64,000 bases of DNA from Actinomycetota bacterium (GTDB taxonomy: Bacteria > Actinomycetota > Acidimicrobiia > Acidimicrobiales > Acidimicrobilacustridaceae): assembly GCA_005787345.1 (NCBI GenBank), contig SYBH01000008.1:33201-97200 (forward strand), in the 5' to 3' direction. Position numbers and translations under genes: made by a program. Numbering within the stretch: position 1 is the stretch's first letter; each line of letters begins with the position of its first letter. The notes under the pieces were generated by a model. It had not been told where the DNA came from. It searched no databases and saw only the letters and a list, made by a program, of their open reading frames with translations. Of the stretch, positions 19,374 through 29,667 are shown in pieces.

Positions 19374-19976
19374 GTGACGAAGCGGCACGAGTTCATAGAA
19401 GGTCGCCGACCGACGAAGCAGGAGTTGGCGTCGTTTCACGGGCACACGGTTGATGATGTTCTTCCCAAGAAGATCAGTCTTCTGTTCGTTGGTATCAACC
19501 CGGGACTGTGGACCGCAGCGGTGAATGCCCATTTTGCTCGTCCCGGCAATAGGTTTTGGCCGGCGTTGTATCGCTCAGGCATCACCACTACTGATGTTGA
19601 TGCATCGTGTGGACTGCCACCCGATGTTCGTACTGAATTCGAGCGCAAGGGAATCGGAATCTCAAACATCTGCCCGATAGCCACTGCCAGGGCCGACGAA
19701 TTGTCGAAACAACAACTTCTCGATGGCGGCAACTTGCTTCGCGAACTAGTCCGCATGAGGAAGCCAAAAGTGGTGGCCATTCTCGGCGTCACGGCCTATA
19801 GGCAAGCGTTCGGGAACGCGAAGGTTGTGATTGGACGCGCCGAAGAGATGTTCGAAGGCTCCGAGCTCTGGATTCTTCCGAATCCCAGCGGACTCAATGC
19901 TCACGAGACAGTGGATTCACTTGCGGACTGGTACGGACAGGCAGCAAGTGCCGCCGGTGTCACGCTCAGTCGTTAA
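19374..19976 (+). CDS. mug: Mug-type mismatch-specific uracil/thymine DNA glycosylase
   Basis: LLFVGINPGLWTAAVNAHFARPGNRFWPALYRSGI and LPNPSGLNAH motifs. Confidence 0.9.
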   Translation: MTKRHEFIEGRRPTKQELASFHGHTVDDVLPKKISLLFVGINPGLWTAAVNAHFARPGNRFWPALYRSGITTTDVDASCGLPPDVRTEFERKGIGISNICPIATARADELSKQQLLDGGNLLRELVRMRKPKVVAILGVTAYRQAFGNAKVVIGRAEEMFEGSELWILPNPSGLNAHETVDSLADWYGQAASAAGVTLSR

Positions 19977-19979
19977 CGA

Positions 19980-20411
19980 TTAACCCTGCCCCGGGAGGCG
20001 GCCACCGGCGGCTATCCACTGACCAAAGACGCGTTCGCCTTCAGTGGGGTTATAGACGTCCTCTTGGTAAGAGAACTGGCCATCTCCTGCATATTCAAGG
20101 ATCGTGATGCAGCTGAAGCGGAATGGCTCGCCACCTGCCGGGTGGGGGAGGACCTGCCACGGGTAGTACACAACACGGTTGCCGTCGATAACGACCCACT
20201 CGATCGGGAATTCCATCGTTGATGGAGCCTGGGCCATCACATCGACGATTGCCTTTCGGATCTCTTCGCGGCCTCGGAAGGTTCCGAGGTGATGCTCAAC
20301 CCATAGTCCATCGACAGTGTGAAGATCTGCCCATGCATTCCAGTCGCCACTGTCGCCGACTGCAACAAAGTTGTCGTACGCGGCGCGTACTTCATCGGGA
20401 TGGAAACTCAT
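19980..20411 (-). CDS. NTF2-like/SnoaL-like family protein
   Basis: WNAWADLHTVDGLWVEHHLGTFRGREEIRKAI. Confidence 0.82.
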   Translation of the reverse strand: MSFHPDEVRAAYDNFVAVGDSGDWNAWADLHTVDGLWVEHHLGTFRGREEIRKAIVDVMAQAPSTMEFPIEWVVIDGNRVVYYPWQVLPHPAGGEPFRFSCITILEYAGDGQFSYQEDVYNPTEGERVFGQWIAAGGRLPGQG

Positions 20412-20423
20412 GTGATACGCCTC

Positions 20424-21617
20424 TCAGTTCGAGGAAGTGAATCGGACGGGCATTGATTCTGGTCCGCTGATGAAGTTCGATGCTCGGAACTCAAGCGGTT
20501 CTGATGATGCAAGTTGAATATCAGGGAGCCGACGCAGTAATTCTTCGAACATGACCTTCAACTCAAGTCGGGCAAGTGATGCGCCCAGGCAGAAGTGCGG
20601 CCCAAAGCCAAACGCAAGGTGAGGGTTGGGAGAGCGCCGCACATCGAGTTGGTCCGGGTTCTCGAAAACACGAGAATCACGGTTTGCTGATGGATAGAAC
20701 AGCATCACTTGGTCACCCTCTCGGAGGTGTTCCCCGTGGAGGTTGACCGGCGCTGTGACTGTTCGAGACATGTTCTTGATCGGTGAGACCCAACGTAAGA
20801 GTTCTTCGACGCCTGTCTCGATCAGGTCCGGCTGCTGAGAGAGCAGAGCTCGCTGGTCGGGGAACTCAAGCAGTGCGAGCATTCCACAGGTGATGACATG
20901 ACGACTGGTTTCGTCGCCGCCGATGAGGATGAGCAAGGTTTCGCTCACGATCGATTCATCATCAAGTTTGTGTCCATCGATCTCGGCGTTCACCAATGTG
21001 CTGATGAGATCATCCTGAGGGGGACGGGATCGACGGTCGGCAATGACTCGTAACTGATACTCGCGGAATTCAATGCCTGCGTTAAGAGCTGCGAGTTGCA
21101 CCTCGGGTGTTGGCGTGCCGGTTGTTCCGCGAATCATGTCGTCGGACCATCGCAAGAGGTCGTCGTAGGCGTCTGGCTCAAAGCCAAGCATGTCGGCTAT
21201 CAGAAGAAGGGGAAGTGGGGCGGCGATATCCCATACGAAATCGCATTCGCCCTTGGCCGAAACGTCGTCAATGAGTTTTGAGCAGATCTTTCGAATGGTT
21301 TTCTCGTGTGCTTGCACTCTCTTCGGCGTGAAGCCCCTGTTCACCAGCGAACGTCGACGTTGGTGCTCTGGGTTATCCATGGAGATCATCATTGGAAGAG
21401 CGTCGCCGTGGGGTCGCGGTGATCGCATCGACGAGAAGGTCTTCGCGTCTTTCTCAATTGCGAGCACGTCCTCGTACCGAGTGATGCCCCACACCTGATT
21501 CGGTTCGTCCCAGTACACCGGGGCGTTGTCGCGCATCCACGCCCATTGCTCGTAGGGCTGACGCGCGTACCACTCGCCATCAAGAAGGTCGATATCGCTT
21601 CGTGTCTCGTGTGCCAT
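20424..21617 (-). CDS. Cytochrome P450
   Basis: FGFGPHFCLGASLARLELKVMFEELLRRLP; I-helix ILIGGDETSRH; related to P450 at 12179. Confidence 0.95.
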   Translation of the reverse strand: MAHETRSDIDLLDGEWYARQPYEQWAWMRDNAPVYWDEPNQVWGITRYEDVLAIEKDAKTFSSMRSPRPHGDALPMMISMDNPEHQRRRSLVNRGFTPKRVQAHEKTIRKICSKLIDDVSAKGECDFVWDIAAPLPLLLIADMLGFEPDAYDDLLRWSDDMIRGTTGTPTPEVQLAALNAGIEFREYQLRVIADRRSRPPQDDLISTLVNAEIDGHKLDDESIVSETLLILIGGDETSRHVITCGMLALLEFPDQRALLSQQPDLIETGVEELLRWVSPIKNMSRTVTAPVNLHGEHLREGDQVMLFYPSANRDSRVFENPDQLDVRRSPNPHLAFGFGPHFCLGASLARLELKVMFEELLRRLPDIQLASSEPLEFRASNFISGPESMPVRFTSSN

Positions 21618-21668
21618 TGATCCCCCCGGAACAACTGCGATGGATTCTGCGTCGCTGACGCTATCGGG

Positions 21669-22709
21669 TCACGTAGGGGCGGTGTTGGCTTCGATCGGTT
21701 CTTCGACACGACCATCGGGATGCACCGCAAACCTCTTGCGGTCTGCGGCATGTACGGGGCCATCGACCGGCCATGGCCATCCGCCAAATCCTGTGCGTTG
21801 GTAATCGATGAACGTCTGGCGCAGGCCCGCTTCGTCATTCATCACGAATGGACCCTGCTGCACAACGGGCTCACCAATTGGGCGACCCTGAAGCACGAGG
21901 CAATCAGCACCGCCCGAGGAGTGAAGCGGTGTGGATTCGGTAGAGCGAAGCACCGAACCGGTGTCGCATCCCAAATGCGTATCGCCGATCTGCACGCCGT
22001 CGCCATCGAAAACATAGAGCGATCGAATGGTCTCTGCCGATCGTGTGGGAGGGAGCTCTAGTGACGTTCCTGGATCAAGATGGAGGTGCCAAACGGCGAC
22101 GTCGGCGGAATCCTTTGAGGCCCAGGAATCCGAGGGAGGAGTGAGAGGACCGGTTTCGCCGAAGGCGCCGGCGATGACAACAACTTCAACCAGGCGACCA
22201 TCGGTATCGATGCGACGAATTTTCGGAACGTGTTCGGTCCAGAGCATCGTGAACGAGGGATCGCACATTTTGTCGGCAGCGGGAAGGTTCAACCAGATCT
22301 GAAAAAGTTCAAGTGGATTTGGTTGCGATTGATTTCGCAGCGGCATCATCTCGGAGTGCACGATGCCTGAACCTGCGGTGAGCCACTGCACATCACCTTC
22401 ACCGAATCGGGCGATAGCTCCAAGGGAATCGGAGTGATCGCAGATTCCCACTCGGACATAGGTGATGGTCTCGAAACCACGGTGAGGGTGCTGCGGAAAC
22501 CCGGGGACGACCGACCCGTGGTACATGCGCCATCCGTCAATGCCCTCAAAGTCTGAACCGATGTTGCGGCCCTCTAGTGAAGCGTCCGGACCTAACTGCG
22601 CATTCCCGGCGGGGTAGTGGTCATCGTGATGGGCACAGAAGAGAAACGGATCGATCGTTGGCCAGTGCAGGCCAAGGGGAACGGTTTGGAGGATGACGTC
22701 GTCCGGCAT
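21669..22709 (-). CDS. Pirin family protein
   Basis: PHRGFETITYV, DVQWLTAGSGIVHSEM. Confidence 0.92.
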   Translation of the reverse strand: MPDDVILQTVPLGLHWPTIDPFLFCAHHDDHYPAGNAQLGPDASLEGRNIGSDFEGIDGWRMYHGSVVPGFPQHPHRGFETITYVRVGICDHSDSLGAIARFGEGDVQWLTAGSGIVHSEMMPLRNQSQPNPLELFQIWLNLPAADKMCDPSFTMLWTEHVPKIRRIDTDGRLVEVVVIAGAFGETGPLTPPSDSWASKDSADVAVWHLHLDPGTSLELPPTRSAETIRSLYVFDGDGVQIGDTHLGCDTGSVLRSTESTPLHSSGGADCLVLQGRPIGEPVVQQGPFVMNDEAGLRQTFIDYQRTGFGGWPWPVDGPVHAADRKRFAVHPDGRVEEPIEANTAPT

Positions 22710-22742
22710 GGTGCAAGCGTAGAGGCCTGAGTTTTCAAATCA

Positions 22743-24446
22743 TCAGCGTTCGAAACGCTGAAAACGCTCTCGACGCGGGACAACCTTGCGACCCTTGATG
22801 GTCGTCTTCTTCATCGCCCGAATGATGTCATCTGCTGATTGCTCCGGAACCTCGACGAGCGAGAACTTGTCCGCGATTTCGATGGAGCCAATTTGTTTGC
22901 CGGCGAGGCCAGTTTCGCCGGTGATGGCACCGACGAGGTCTCCCGGACGCACCTGTGCTGAGCGTCCGATGGGGAAGTACAAGCGGGTTGAATCAACACC
23001 GATTGAGCGGTCTTTATTTTTCTTTCCCTTTTTGTCGCGGTCGCCCCGGTCACCACGGTCGCCCCGGTCGTTCTTGCGATCCTTGGCGCGGCGCACCTCA
23101 ACCTCTGGAATTTCAACCTCGTCTTCAGCCCCAGCTGTCGCTTCGTGGGTGAGTTTCACCGCAGCGAGTGCAACTTCGAACAAATCGAACTCATCAGTCA
23201 GCGATTCGACGATCGTCCGGTAACGATCGAGATCGTCGTCAAGCAGCGTTTCGCGAAGTGTTCCGAGTGTGAGTTCCATGCGTCGATTGCGAAGATCGGA
23301 AATCGTCGGAACCTTCTCGATCGCAATCTTGTCACCAGTCACGCGCTGAATATTTTCGAGTAGGCGATGCTCGCGTGGTTCAGCGAGTGTGATGGCAACC
23401 CCTTCACGTCCCGCTCGGCCAACGCGCCCAATACGGTGGACGTAGGACTCAGGCGCAGAAGGCACGTCGTAGTTCACGACATGTGTCAGTAGGTCGATAT
23501 CGAGGCCGCGAGCCGCAACGTCGGTTGCTATAAGGAGATCCGCGTTGCCGCTGCGGACGCGAGCCATGACTCGATCACGTCCCTCTTGATTCATTCCGCC
23601 ATGAAGCGCCTCGGCGCGATAGCCGCGTCCATTCAGAGTCTCTGTGAGTTGGTCAACCTCAACGCGAGTGCGGCAAAAGACGATTGCTGCCGCAGGGGCT
23701 TCGACATCAAGAATGCGACCAAGTGCAGCGGGCTTATGCGACCGTGGCACCATGAACGCGAGTTGACGAACTTTCGGTACATCACCCTTCGCAACAACTG
23801 GTGCCTCAATGCGAATAGTCGTGGGGTTGGAGAGGTGTCGTCGTGCCAGTGATTCGATTCGTTTGGGCATGGTTGCGGAGAACAGAATGGTCTGACGCTC
23901 AGTGGGCAGCGCGCCAAGGATGGCATCGAGATCTTCAGCGAATCCCATGTCGAGCATTTCGTCGGCCTCGTCGAGCACAACCATTGCGATGTTCTTGAGT
24001 GGAATGGTTCCCCGCTTGATGTGGTCGACAGCGCGCCCAGGAGTCGCGACAACGACATCGACGCCCCGGCTTAGTGCTTGGAGTTGCCGACCGATCGGTT
24101 GTCCGCCGTAGATAGGTAGAACTCGAGCGCCCAAGGCACGCCCGTATTTGTGAACAGCTTCAGAAACCTGCATCGCGAGTTCGCGGGTGGGGACGAGGAT
24201 TAAACCGGTTGGGTTCTTTGATCGATTGTCGATTTCGAGATGCTGGAGCATCGGCAATGCGAACGCTGCGGTCTTGCCCGTTCCTGTTGCTGCCTGACCT
24301 AGGAGATCTTGGCCGGCGATCAACGGCGGAATGGATTCACGCTGAATTGGGGTCGGTTCTTCGTAGCCAAGGCTGGACAATGCCTCGACCAATTCAGGTC
24401 GAAGTGCCAGATCGGCGAAGGTGGTGTTCTCGGTCGAATCGTCCAT
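22743..24446 (-). CDS. deaD: DEAD/DEAH-box ATP-dependent RNA helicase with DbpA-like C-terminal RNA-binding domain
   Basis: GYEEPTPIQRESIPPL, ATGTGKTAAF, VLDEADEMLDMGF, SAT, HRIGRVGRAG; C-terminal RLYFPIGRSAQVRPGDLVGAI; start at ATG 24446 (MDDSTEN), not 24503. Confidence 0.92.
   Translation of the reverse strand: MDDSTENTTFADLALRPELVEALSSLGYEEPTPIQRESIPPLIAGQDLLGQAATGTGKTAAFALPMLQHLEIDNRSKNPTGLILVPTRELAMQVSEAVHKYGRALGARVLPIYGGQPIGRQLQALSRGVDVVVATPGRAVDHIKRGTIPLKNIAMVVLDEADEMLDMGFAEDLDAILGALPTERQTILFSATMPKRIESLARRHLSNPTTIRIEAPVVAKGDVPKVRQLAFMVPRSHKPAALGRILDVEAPAAAIVFCRTRVEVDQLTETLNGRGYRAEALHGGMNQEGRDRVMARVRSGNADLLIATDVAARGLDIDLLTHVVNYDVPSAPESYVHRIGRVGRAGREGVAITLAEPREHRLLENIQRVTGDKIAIEKVPTISDLRNRRMELTLGTLRETLLDDDLDRYRTIVESLTDEFDLFEVALAAVKLTHEATAGAEDEVEIPEVEVRRAKDRKNDRGDRGDRGDRDKKGKKNKDRSIGVDSTRLYFPIGRSAQVRPGDLVGAITGETGLAGKQIGSIEIADKFSLVEVPEQSADDIIRAMKKTTIKGRKVVPRRERFQRFER
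23038..23073. repeat. 4 x 9-bp tandem repeat inside helicase gene (encodes (R-G-D)n: NDRGDRGDRGDRDKK)
   Basis: cggtcgccc cggtcacca cggtcgccc cggtcgttc. Confidence 0.8.
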
Positions 24447-24582
24447 CAGTTGCTCTCCTCGACCGCTCCGGTCGGCCTCCACGCTCCCACGCCGTGGGCG
24501 CAAGAACGAATCGACGCTTGTCGCCTCTGGCCTAGGTCAGAGAAACCGCTCCTTCCGGGCAGCCACATGGAATGATCACAGG

Positions 24583-25008
24583 ATGGAACTGAAACCCTTT
24601 GCCACCTTGACCCTTACCGTCGCCTCTGACGGCCTCTACATGCTCGGAGCCACCCCAGCGGGCACCCGCATTGTTCAAGAGATCAATGAGGCCCGTATCG
24701 AGGGTCCTCGGCTCAGCGCCAGCCTTGTAGGTCATGCCGCAGCCGATTGGCTGGCGATCGATGCGCAGGGTGTGGGCACGTTCGATATCCGGATGACGCT
24801 CATGACCGACGATGGCGCACCGATCTACCTTGCCTATAAAGGGCGGGCGGATTGGTCATCAGGTATGGGGAAGGCCCCGGTCTATGTGGGTATGGAGTTT
24901 GAAGCAGGCGACGAGCGCTACCGCTGGCTCAATGCGCTCCACCTCTTCGGGCGCGGTCAGGTTGGCGACGGCGGCAGACTCATCTACGAGATCTACGAGC
25001 CGGTTTGA
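24583..25008 (+). CDS. DUF3237-like small protein
   Basis: ATG 24583; MELKPFATLTLTV...LNALHLFGRGQVGDGGRLIYEIYEPV. Confidence 0.7.
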   Translation: MELKPFATLTLTVASDGLYMLGATPAGTRIVQEINEARIEGPRLSASLVGHAAADWLAIDAQGVGTFDIRMTLMTDDGAPIYLAYKGRADWSSGMGKAPVYVGMEFEAGDERYRWLNALHLFGRGQVGDGGRLIYEIYEPV

Positions 25009-25100
25009 CGCTTCGGCTGGCGCTAGGGCAACTGTTCGCTGCGACACGCGGCGGGTTTGCAGGTTCGCTCGGCTTTTCCAAGTCTGATGGAAGATGAAAC

Positions 25101-26036
25101 ATGTTTGACAACCGCATTACCCGGATGCTCGGGATCGAAATTCCGATAGTGCAGGCGCCGATGGGCTTCATCGCCCGAGCACAACTGGCATCAGCGGTCT
25201 CCAACGCCGGTGCGATGGGAATCATCGAAACATCGTCGGGGGACCTCGCAGCGATCCGAGGTGAGATCGTGAAGATGGCCGATCTGACCGACCGACCATT
25301 TGGCGTCAACATTGCTCAGGCGTTTGTCCGTGATCCTTCGATCGTTGAGTTCGTTGTCGACCAAGGCGTGCGGTTTGTGATCACCTCCGCAGGTGATCCC
25401 CGCACCTACACATCTCAATTGAAAGATGCTGGTCTCACCGTCTTCCACGTTGTTCCTACACTTCGGGCAGCGCTCAAGGCTGTTGATGCTGGCGTCGATG
25501 GCCTCGTCGTCGAGGGTTCAGAGGGTGGGGGATTCAAAAATCCCAGTGACGTCTCAACCATGGTGCTGTTGCCGTTGGTTGCTTCCAAAGTGAATGTTCC
25601 GGTGATCGCAGCAGGGGGATTCGTCGATGGCCGAACGATGGCTGCTGCGCTCGCTTTGGGCGCTGAGGCGATTCAAATGGGTACCCGCATGGTGGCGACT
25701 TTGGAATCCCCAATCCACGACAACTGGAAACAGGCGATTGTTGATGCGGCGGAAACTGACACGGTGCTGCTGAACCGGCATGCGGCTCCATCACTTCGCG
25801 TGCTTCGCACTGACCGAAGTAACGCGCTTGAATTTGATACAAGTACAAACGCGATGGAGCACATGGCACGCCACAGCGAGCTTTACTTCGGGGGCGATAT
25901 GGATGCGGCACTCGCTTTGGGCGGCGCTGTTGCTGGCCGTATCGAATCTATTGAGCCGGTGGCTGATGTCATCAAGAACTGCTCAAGCGAATGTCTTGCA
26001 GTTTTGAGCGACCTGGCCTCGACGTACGTGAAGTGA
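25101..26036 (+). CDS. Nitronate monooxygenase (2-nitropropane dioxygenase-like)
   Basis: IPIVQAPMGFIARAQLASAVSNAGAMGI, GSEGGGF, VIAAGGFVDGRTMAAALALGAEAIQMGTRM. Confidence 0.92.
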   Translation: MFDNRITRMLGIEIPIVQAPMGFIARAQLASAVSNAGAMGIIETSSGDLAAIRGEIVKMADLTDRPFGVNIAQAFVRDPSIVEFVVDQGVRFVITSAGDPRTYTSQLKDAGLTVFHVVPTLRAALKAVDAGVDGLVVEGSEGGGFKNPSDVSTMVLLPLVASKVNVPVIAAGGFVDGRTMAAALALGAEAIQMGTRMVATLESPIHDNWKQAIVDAAETDTVLLNRHAAPSLRVLRTDRSNALEFDTSTNAMEHMARHSELYFGGDMDAALALGGAVAGRIESIEPVADVIKNCSSECLAVLSDLASTYVK

Positions 26037-26037
26037 A

Positions 26038-26316
26038 TTAGTCGATCGGTAAGCGGGCCATGAGGTCGGCCTTGCGCTCTTCGAACTCATCGAAGTCGAT
26101 GACTTTGTCGTCGAGCTGCTTGTGGATCAACTCAATCTGCGCAAGTAATTCTGCTGCAGAAAGGTCGCCTTCAGTTGAGAGTTCTACGAGTTCTTCTTCG
26201 CCGTCGGCACCGATGCGGGGCTCGCCGGTCTGGCGGCGTTCACGCTTCAGGGCTTGTTTGGCCTTTTTGTCGCGATCTCGTTGGAGTTTTTCGAAACTTG
26301 TTCTTTGGGCACCCAT
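26038..26316 (-). CDS. Small SHOCT-like domain protein
   Basis: Charged N-terminus then LSAAELLAQIELIHKQLDDKVIDFDEFEERKADLM; start at ATG 26316 with upstream GGAGG. Confidence 0.65.
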   Translation of the reverse strand: MGAQRTSFEKLQRDRDKKAKQALKRERRQTGEPRIGADGEEELVELSTEGDLSAAELLAQIELIHKQLDDKVIDFDEFEERKADLMARLPID

Positions 26317-26557
26317 TGGGGGCCTCCTTCGCCGGCAAAAGAACGCCGATCTGGTGTTGTCGATCGTTGTAGTCACGCTGTGACGGTGATGCAGGCAGCG
26401 ACTCATTGGGGAGTACAGACACGCCTGAAACCGCAATTGACGCTACCGGTTGGCGGGCTCTGCGCTGTGCACCCTTGACGGGTCATAGGCCACATTGATC
26501 GAAATCTATTGAAAAGTGGTGGCTAAGGTGCCTTCATCGCTGTGCTCTAGAGGGGGA

Positions 26558-27364
26558 ATGATGTCGTTCGTACTGGTAAACAAGCCCATTCCATCGGTCA
26601 CCGTCATCACGTTGAATCGGCCTGAGCGTATGAACGCCATGGCATTCGACGTGATGTTGCCGTTACGTGAGCAGCTGGAACAGGTTGCCCATGACAACGA
26701 CACTCGAGCAGTCATCATCACTGGTGCTGGTGAGGGTTTTTGCTCGGGAGCTGACCAGAAGGTTTCTGGAACGATTCCGCATATTGAAGGATTGACTCCC
26801 ACTGTGATTGCTCAACGAGCGGGAAAGTTGCTCGACGACATCATTCTGGGGATCCAAGACATGCCTCAACCCGTGATCGCCGCGATCAATGGGGCGGCAA
26901 TCGGAGGCGGTCTCTGTCTCGCCGCAGCCTGTGATATTCGTGTCGCGTCGCCCGAAGCGTATTTCCGGGCTGCTGGTATTAACAACGGTCTCACTGCAAC
27001 CGAACTTGGTTTGAGTTTCATCCTCCCGCGGATCATTGGAGCCGGACGGTCAAGCGAACTGATGCTTACAGGACGAGACATGAGAGTCGACGAAGCAGAG
27101 CGCGCTGGGCTTGTCTCCAGAGTTGTTCCTCGCTCGGAACTTCTCACCACCGCAATCGAGATTGCGGAGCAAATCGCTGGTTTGAGTCGGATTGGAATAG
27201 AGCTCACAAAGAAGATGATTCTTGGTGGACTTGAGTCAACGAGTTTTCGATCGCATATGCGCAATGAGATGACGGCACAGTTATACGTACGTCTGACGAC
27301 AAAGAACTGGGATGAATCAGTCGCTGCCCGGGCCGAAGGTCGAAAACCAGTCTTTCGCGATTGA
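26558..27364 (+). CDS. Enoyl-CoA hydratase/isomerase family
   Basis: VITGAGEGFCSGAD, AAINGAAIGGGLCLAAACDIRVAS; start after AGAGGGGGA. Confidence 0.92.
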   Translation: MMSFVLVNKPIPSVTVITLNRPERMNAMAFDVMLPLREQLEQVAHDNDTRAVIITGAGEGFCSGADQKVSGTIPHIEGLTPTVIAQRAGKLLDDIILGIQDMPQPVIAAINGAAIGGGLCLAAACDIRVASPEAYFRAAGINNGLTATELGLSFILPRIIGAGRSSELMLTGRDMRVDEAERAGLVSRVVPRSELLTTAIEIAEQIAGLSRIGIELTKKMILGGLESTSFRSHMRNEMTAQLYVRLTTKNWDESVAARAEGRKPVFRD

Positions 27365-27366
27365 GA

Positions 27367-27798
27367 TTAGGCACCTGCGAGCAGTTCTCGCATCCACGAT
27401 GGAGCCCTAGTTGCGCGACCTGTGGCGTCAACAACGCCGTGCACAGTAGCGGCAAGCGCGCAGACTTCGCCTTCGACGACGAGGAGATAGTTCATCTGGA
27501 ATGTTGCGGCCTTAAACGAAGAAATGCCCGTATGAACTCGCACAACATCGTCGAATTGAGCTGAACGGCGATAGTTTGCAAATAATTCGAGTACTGCGAG
27601 ATCGAAGCCTTGCGCCCGAATCTCGGGGTAGGGGGTTCCGAGTTCACGTAGGAACTCGACTCGGGATGCTTCGAGCCACGCGACGTACGAGGAATGATGA
27701 GCGACGCCCATGGCGTCGGTTTCGGCGAAACGGACGCGGATGTCGAAGAAAAACGCATAGTCGCTTGGGTTCGTCGAAATATCGAGTGAGATCCGCAT
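27367..27798 (-). CDS. Acyl-CoA thioesterase (4HBT/YbgC-like hotdog)
   Basis: DIRVRFAETDAMGVAHHSSYVAWLEASRVEFLRELG. Confidence 0.9.
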   Translation of the reverse strand: MRISLDISTNPSDYAFFFDIRVRFAETDAMGVAHHSSYVAWLEASRVEFLRELGTPYPEIRAQGFDLAVLELFANYRRSAQFDDVVRVHTGISSFKAATFQMNYLLVVEGEVCALAATVHGVVDATGRATRAPSWMRELLAGA

Positions 27799-27807
27799 TG
27801 TCTGTGA

Positions 27808-29013
27808 TTAGTTGCGGGGAACGTCGATCCAGGGGAGTTCCTTATCAACTCGCGGTTCGCCGGGAAGTCCAAGAACGCGTTCACCGAGGATGTTTCGTTG
27901 AATCTCGGAGGTGCCACCTTCGATTGAATTCGCACGAGAACGCAAGAACATCTTTCGTCCAGATCCTGGTGGGCCGATGAGGCCGATGTGGTCGGAGCGC
28001 TTCATCGTGTAGTCATAGTCAATGAGAGCCTTTGCTCCGAGAAGTTCGACGCAGAACTCGTAAATGTCCTTGTTCACTTCTGCGAACTGAAGCTTGGCAA
28101 TCGAACCTTCAGGACCTGGGTTGCCAATGCGTCTGTTCTGTGATGCGCGAATATTCGTGAGGCGAAGAACTTCGGCATTGATCCAGAGTTGCATAAGTCG
28201 ATCACGAGTTACCGCAGTATGGGTCGATTCGTCGCTGGCCCAGAGCCGAAGAGCTTCGGCGATTGCTCCCGAGCCCTGTTGTGGTGTTCCGCCGCCGCCA
28301 CCACCGATGGTGGTGCGCTCGTTCGCAAGAGTTGTCATCGAGACGCGCCAACCTTCGCCGACTTCTCCGATGCGATCGGAGTCGGGTACCCGCACTTCGG
28401 TGAGGTACACCTCGTTGAATTCTGCTTCGCCAGTCATCTGGCGCAGAGGCCGGACTTCGACGCCGGGTGCGTGCATGTCGAGGGCGAAGTACGTAAGTCC
28501 TTTGTGTTTTGGTGTGTTGGGATCGGTGCGAGCGACAAGCATTCCCCGGTTGGCAATGTGGGCCAGGGTGTTCCATACCTTTTGACCGGTAATGACCCAT
28601 TCGTCGCCATCGCGAACTGCTCGACAACCAAGACCAGCGAGGTCGGAACCGGCGCCGGGCTCGGAGAACAACTGACACCACGCGTCCTCGCCGGTGAATA
28701 GTTGTCGAAGCAACGTGGCGCATTGTTCGTCGGTCCCATGTGTTGCGATCGTGGGACCTGCCATAGTGATTCCGAAAAAGAACCGAGTCTCAATAGCCTT
28801 TGCTCCGGCCTCGCGAAGACGGCGGTCGATCTCCTTCTGAAGCGTGGGAGTGAGTCCGAGGCCACCACGCCCGGCGGGGAAGTGAACCCATCCCAAACCG
28901 AGGTCGTACTGGCGTCCCCTAAAGGTGACTTCGTCGGTTGTGGTCGGATCGAACTCGGAGAGCAATGTCGAAATTCGCTCGTCAACAATGGCGGTGGCGT
29001 CGGTGGTGCTCAT
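27808..29013 (-). CDS. Acyl-CoA dehydrogenase
   Basis: CQLFSEPGAGSDLAGL, GQKVWNTLAHIA, EGGTSEIQRNILGERVLGLP. Confidence 0.95.
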   Translation of the reverse strand: MSTTDATAIVDERISTLLSEFDPTTTDEVTFRGRQYDLGLGWVHFPAGRGGLGLTPTLQKEIDRRLREAGAKAIETRFFFGITMAGPTIATHGTDEQCATLLRQLFTGEDAWCQLFSEPGAGSDLAGLGCRAVRDGDEWVITGQKVWNTLAHIANRGMLVARTDPNTPKHKGLTYFALDMHAPGVEVRPLRQMTGEAEFNEVYLTEVRVPDSDRIGEVGEGWRVSMTTLANERTTIGGGGGGTPQQGSGAIAEALRLWASDESTHTAVTRDRLMQLWINAEVLRLTNIRASQNRRIGNPGPEGSIAKLQFAEVNKDIYEFCVELLGAKALIDYDYTMKRSDHIGLIGPPGSGRKMFLRSRANSIEGGTSEIQRNILGERVLGLPGEPRVDKELPWIDVPRN

Positions 29014-29158
29014 CGACGAAAGGTTACCCAGCGGTAATCATTGATGTCGGAGTTCTCGAACAGAAGTCCGGGAGTGGCGAACCCAAGCAGATCTGCCGGT
29101 ACTATCGCCCACCGCAGGCTGGGAGCCCCCGGCATGCACGTGAACGAGAGGGTGGTCC

Positions 29159-29629
29159 ATGGCCGAGGTGCGGTTCGACGACATCGATGCGATTAATGCG
29201 CTTGCGAGCGAGGAGTTCGGCGAGTGGGGTGAATCGATCGAGGTGTCGCAGCAAATGATCAATGATTTCGCGGAACTCACTGGCGATCGTCAGTGGATTC
29301 ATATCGACGTAGAGCGTTCTTTGAAGGAAAGTCCGTTTGGTGGCCCAGTCGCTCACGGTTTTCTCACGCTGAGTCTCATGCCGAAGTTGGCAACGTTTCC
29401 GGTGAAGATTGCTGGAAACGGAAGCGCAGTGAACTACGGCGCTGAAGGACTCCGTTTCCTTTCGCCAGTTCCGGCCGGCGCCAAGGTGCATGCGCGTTCT
29501 CGTCTCGTGAAGGCTGAAGCGAAGCCCAAGGGGACGCTCATCACAACCGAAGCCGAAATTGCGGCCGAAGGTTCCGACCGTCCGGCATTGCTCTACAAGA
29601 TGCAGGTGCTCTACACACCACCGCGCTAA
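29159..29629 (+). CDS. MaoC family dehydratase
   Basis: FAELTGDRQWIHIDVERSLKESPFGGPVAHGFLTLSL. Confidence 0.93.
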   Translation: MAEVRFDDIDAINALASEEFGEWGESIEVSQQMINDFAELTGDRQWIHIDVERSLKESPFGGPVAHGFLTLSLMPKLATFPVKIAGNGSAVNYGAEGLRFLSPVPAGAKVHARSRLVKAEAKPKGTLITTEAEIAAEGSDRPALLYKMQVLYTPPR

Positions 29630-29667
29630 GCGCAAAAAACCCTCTAGCGAGGTTATTTCCCTCTGTT

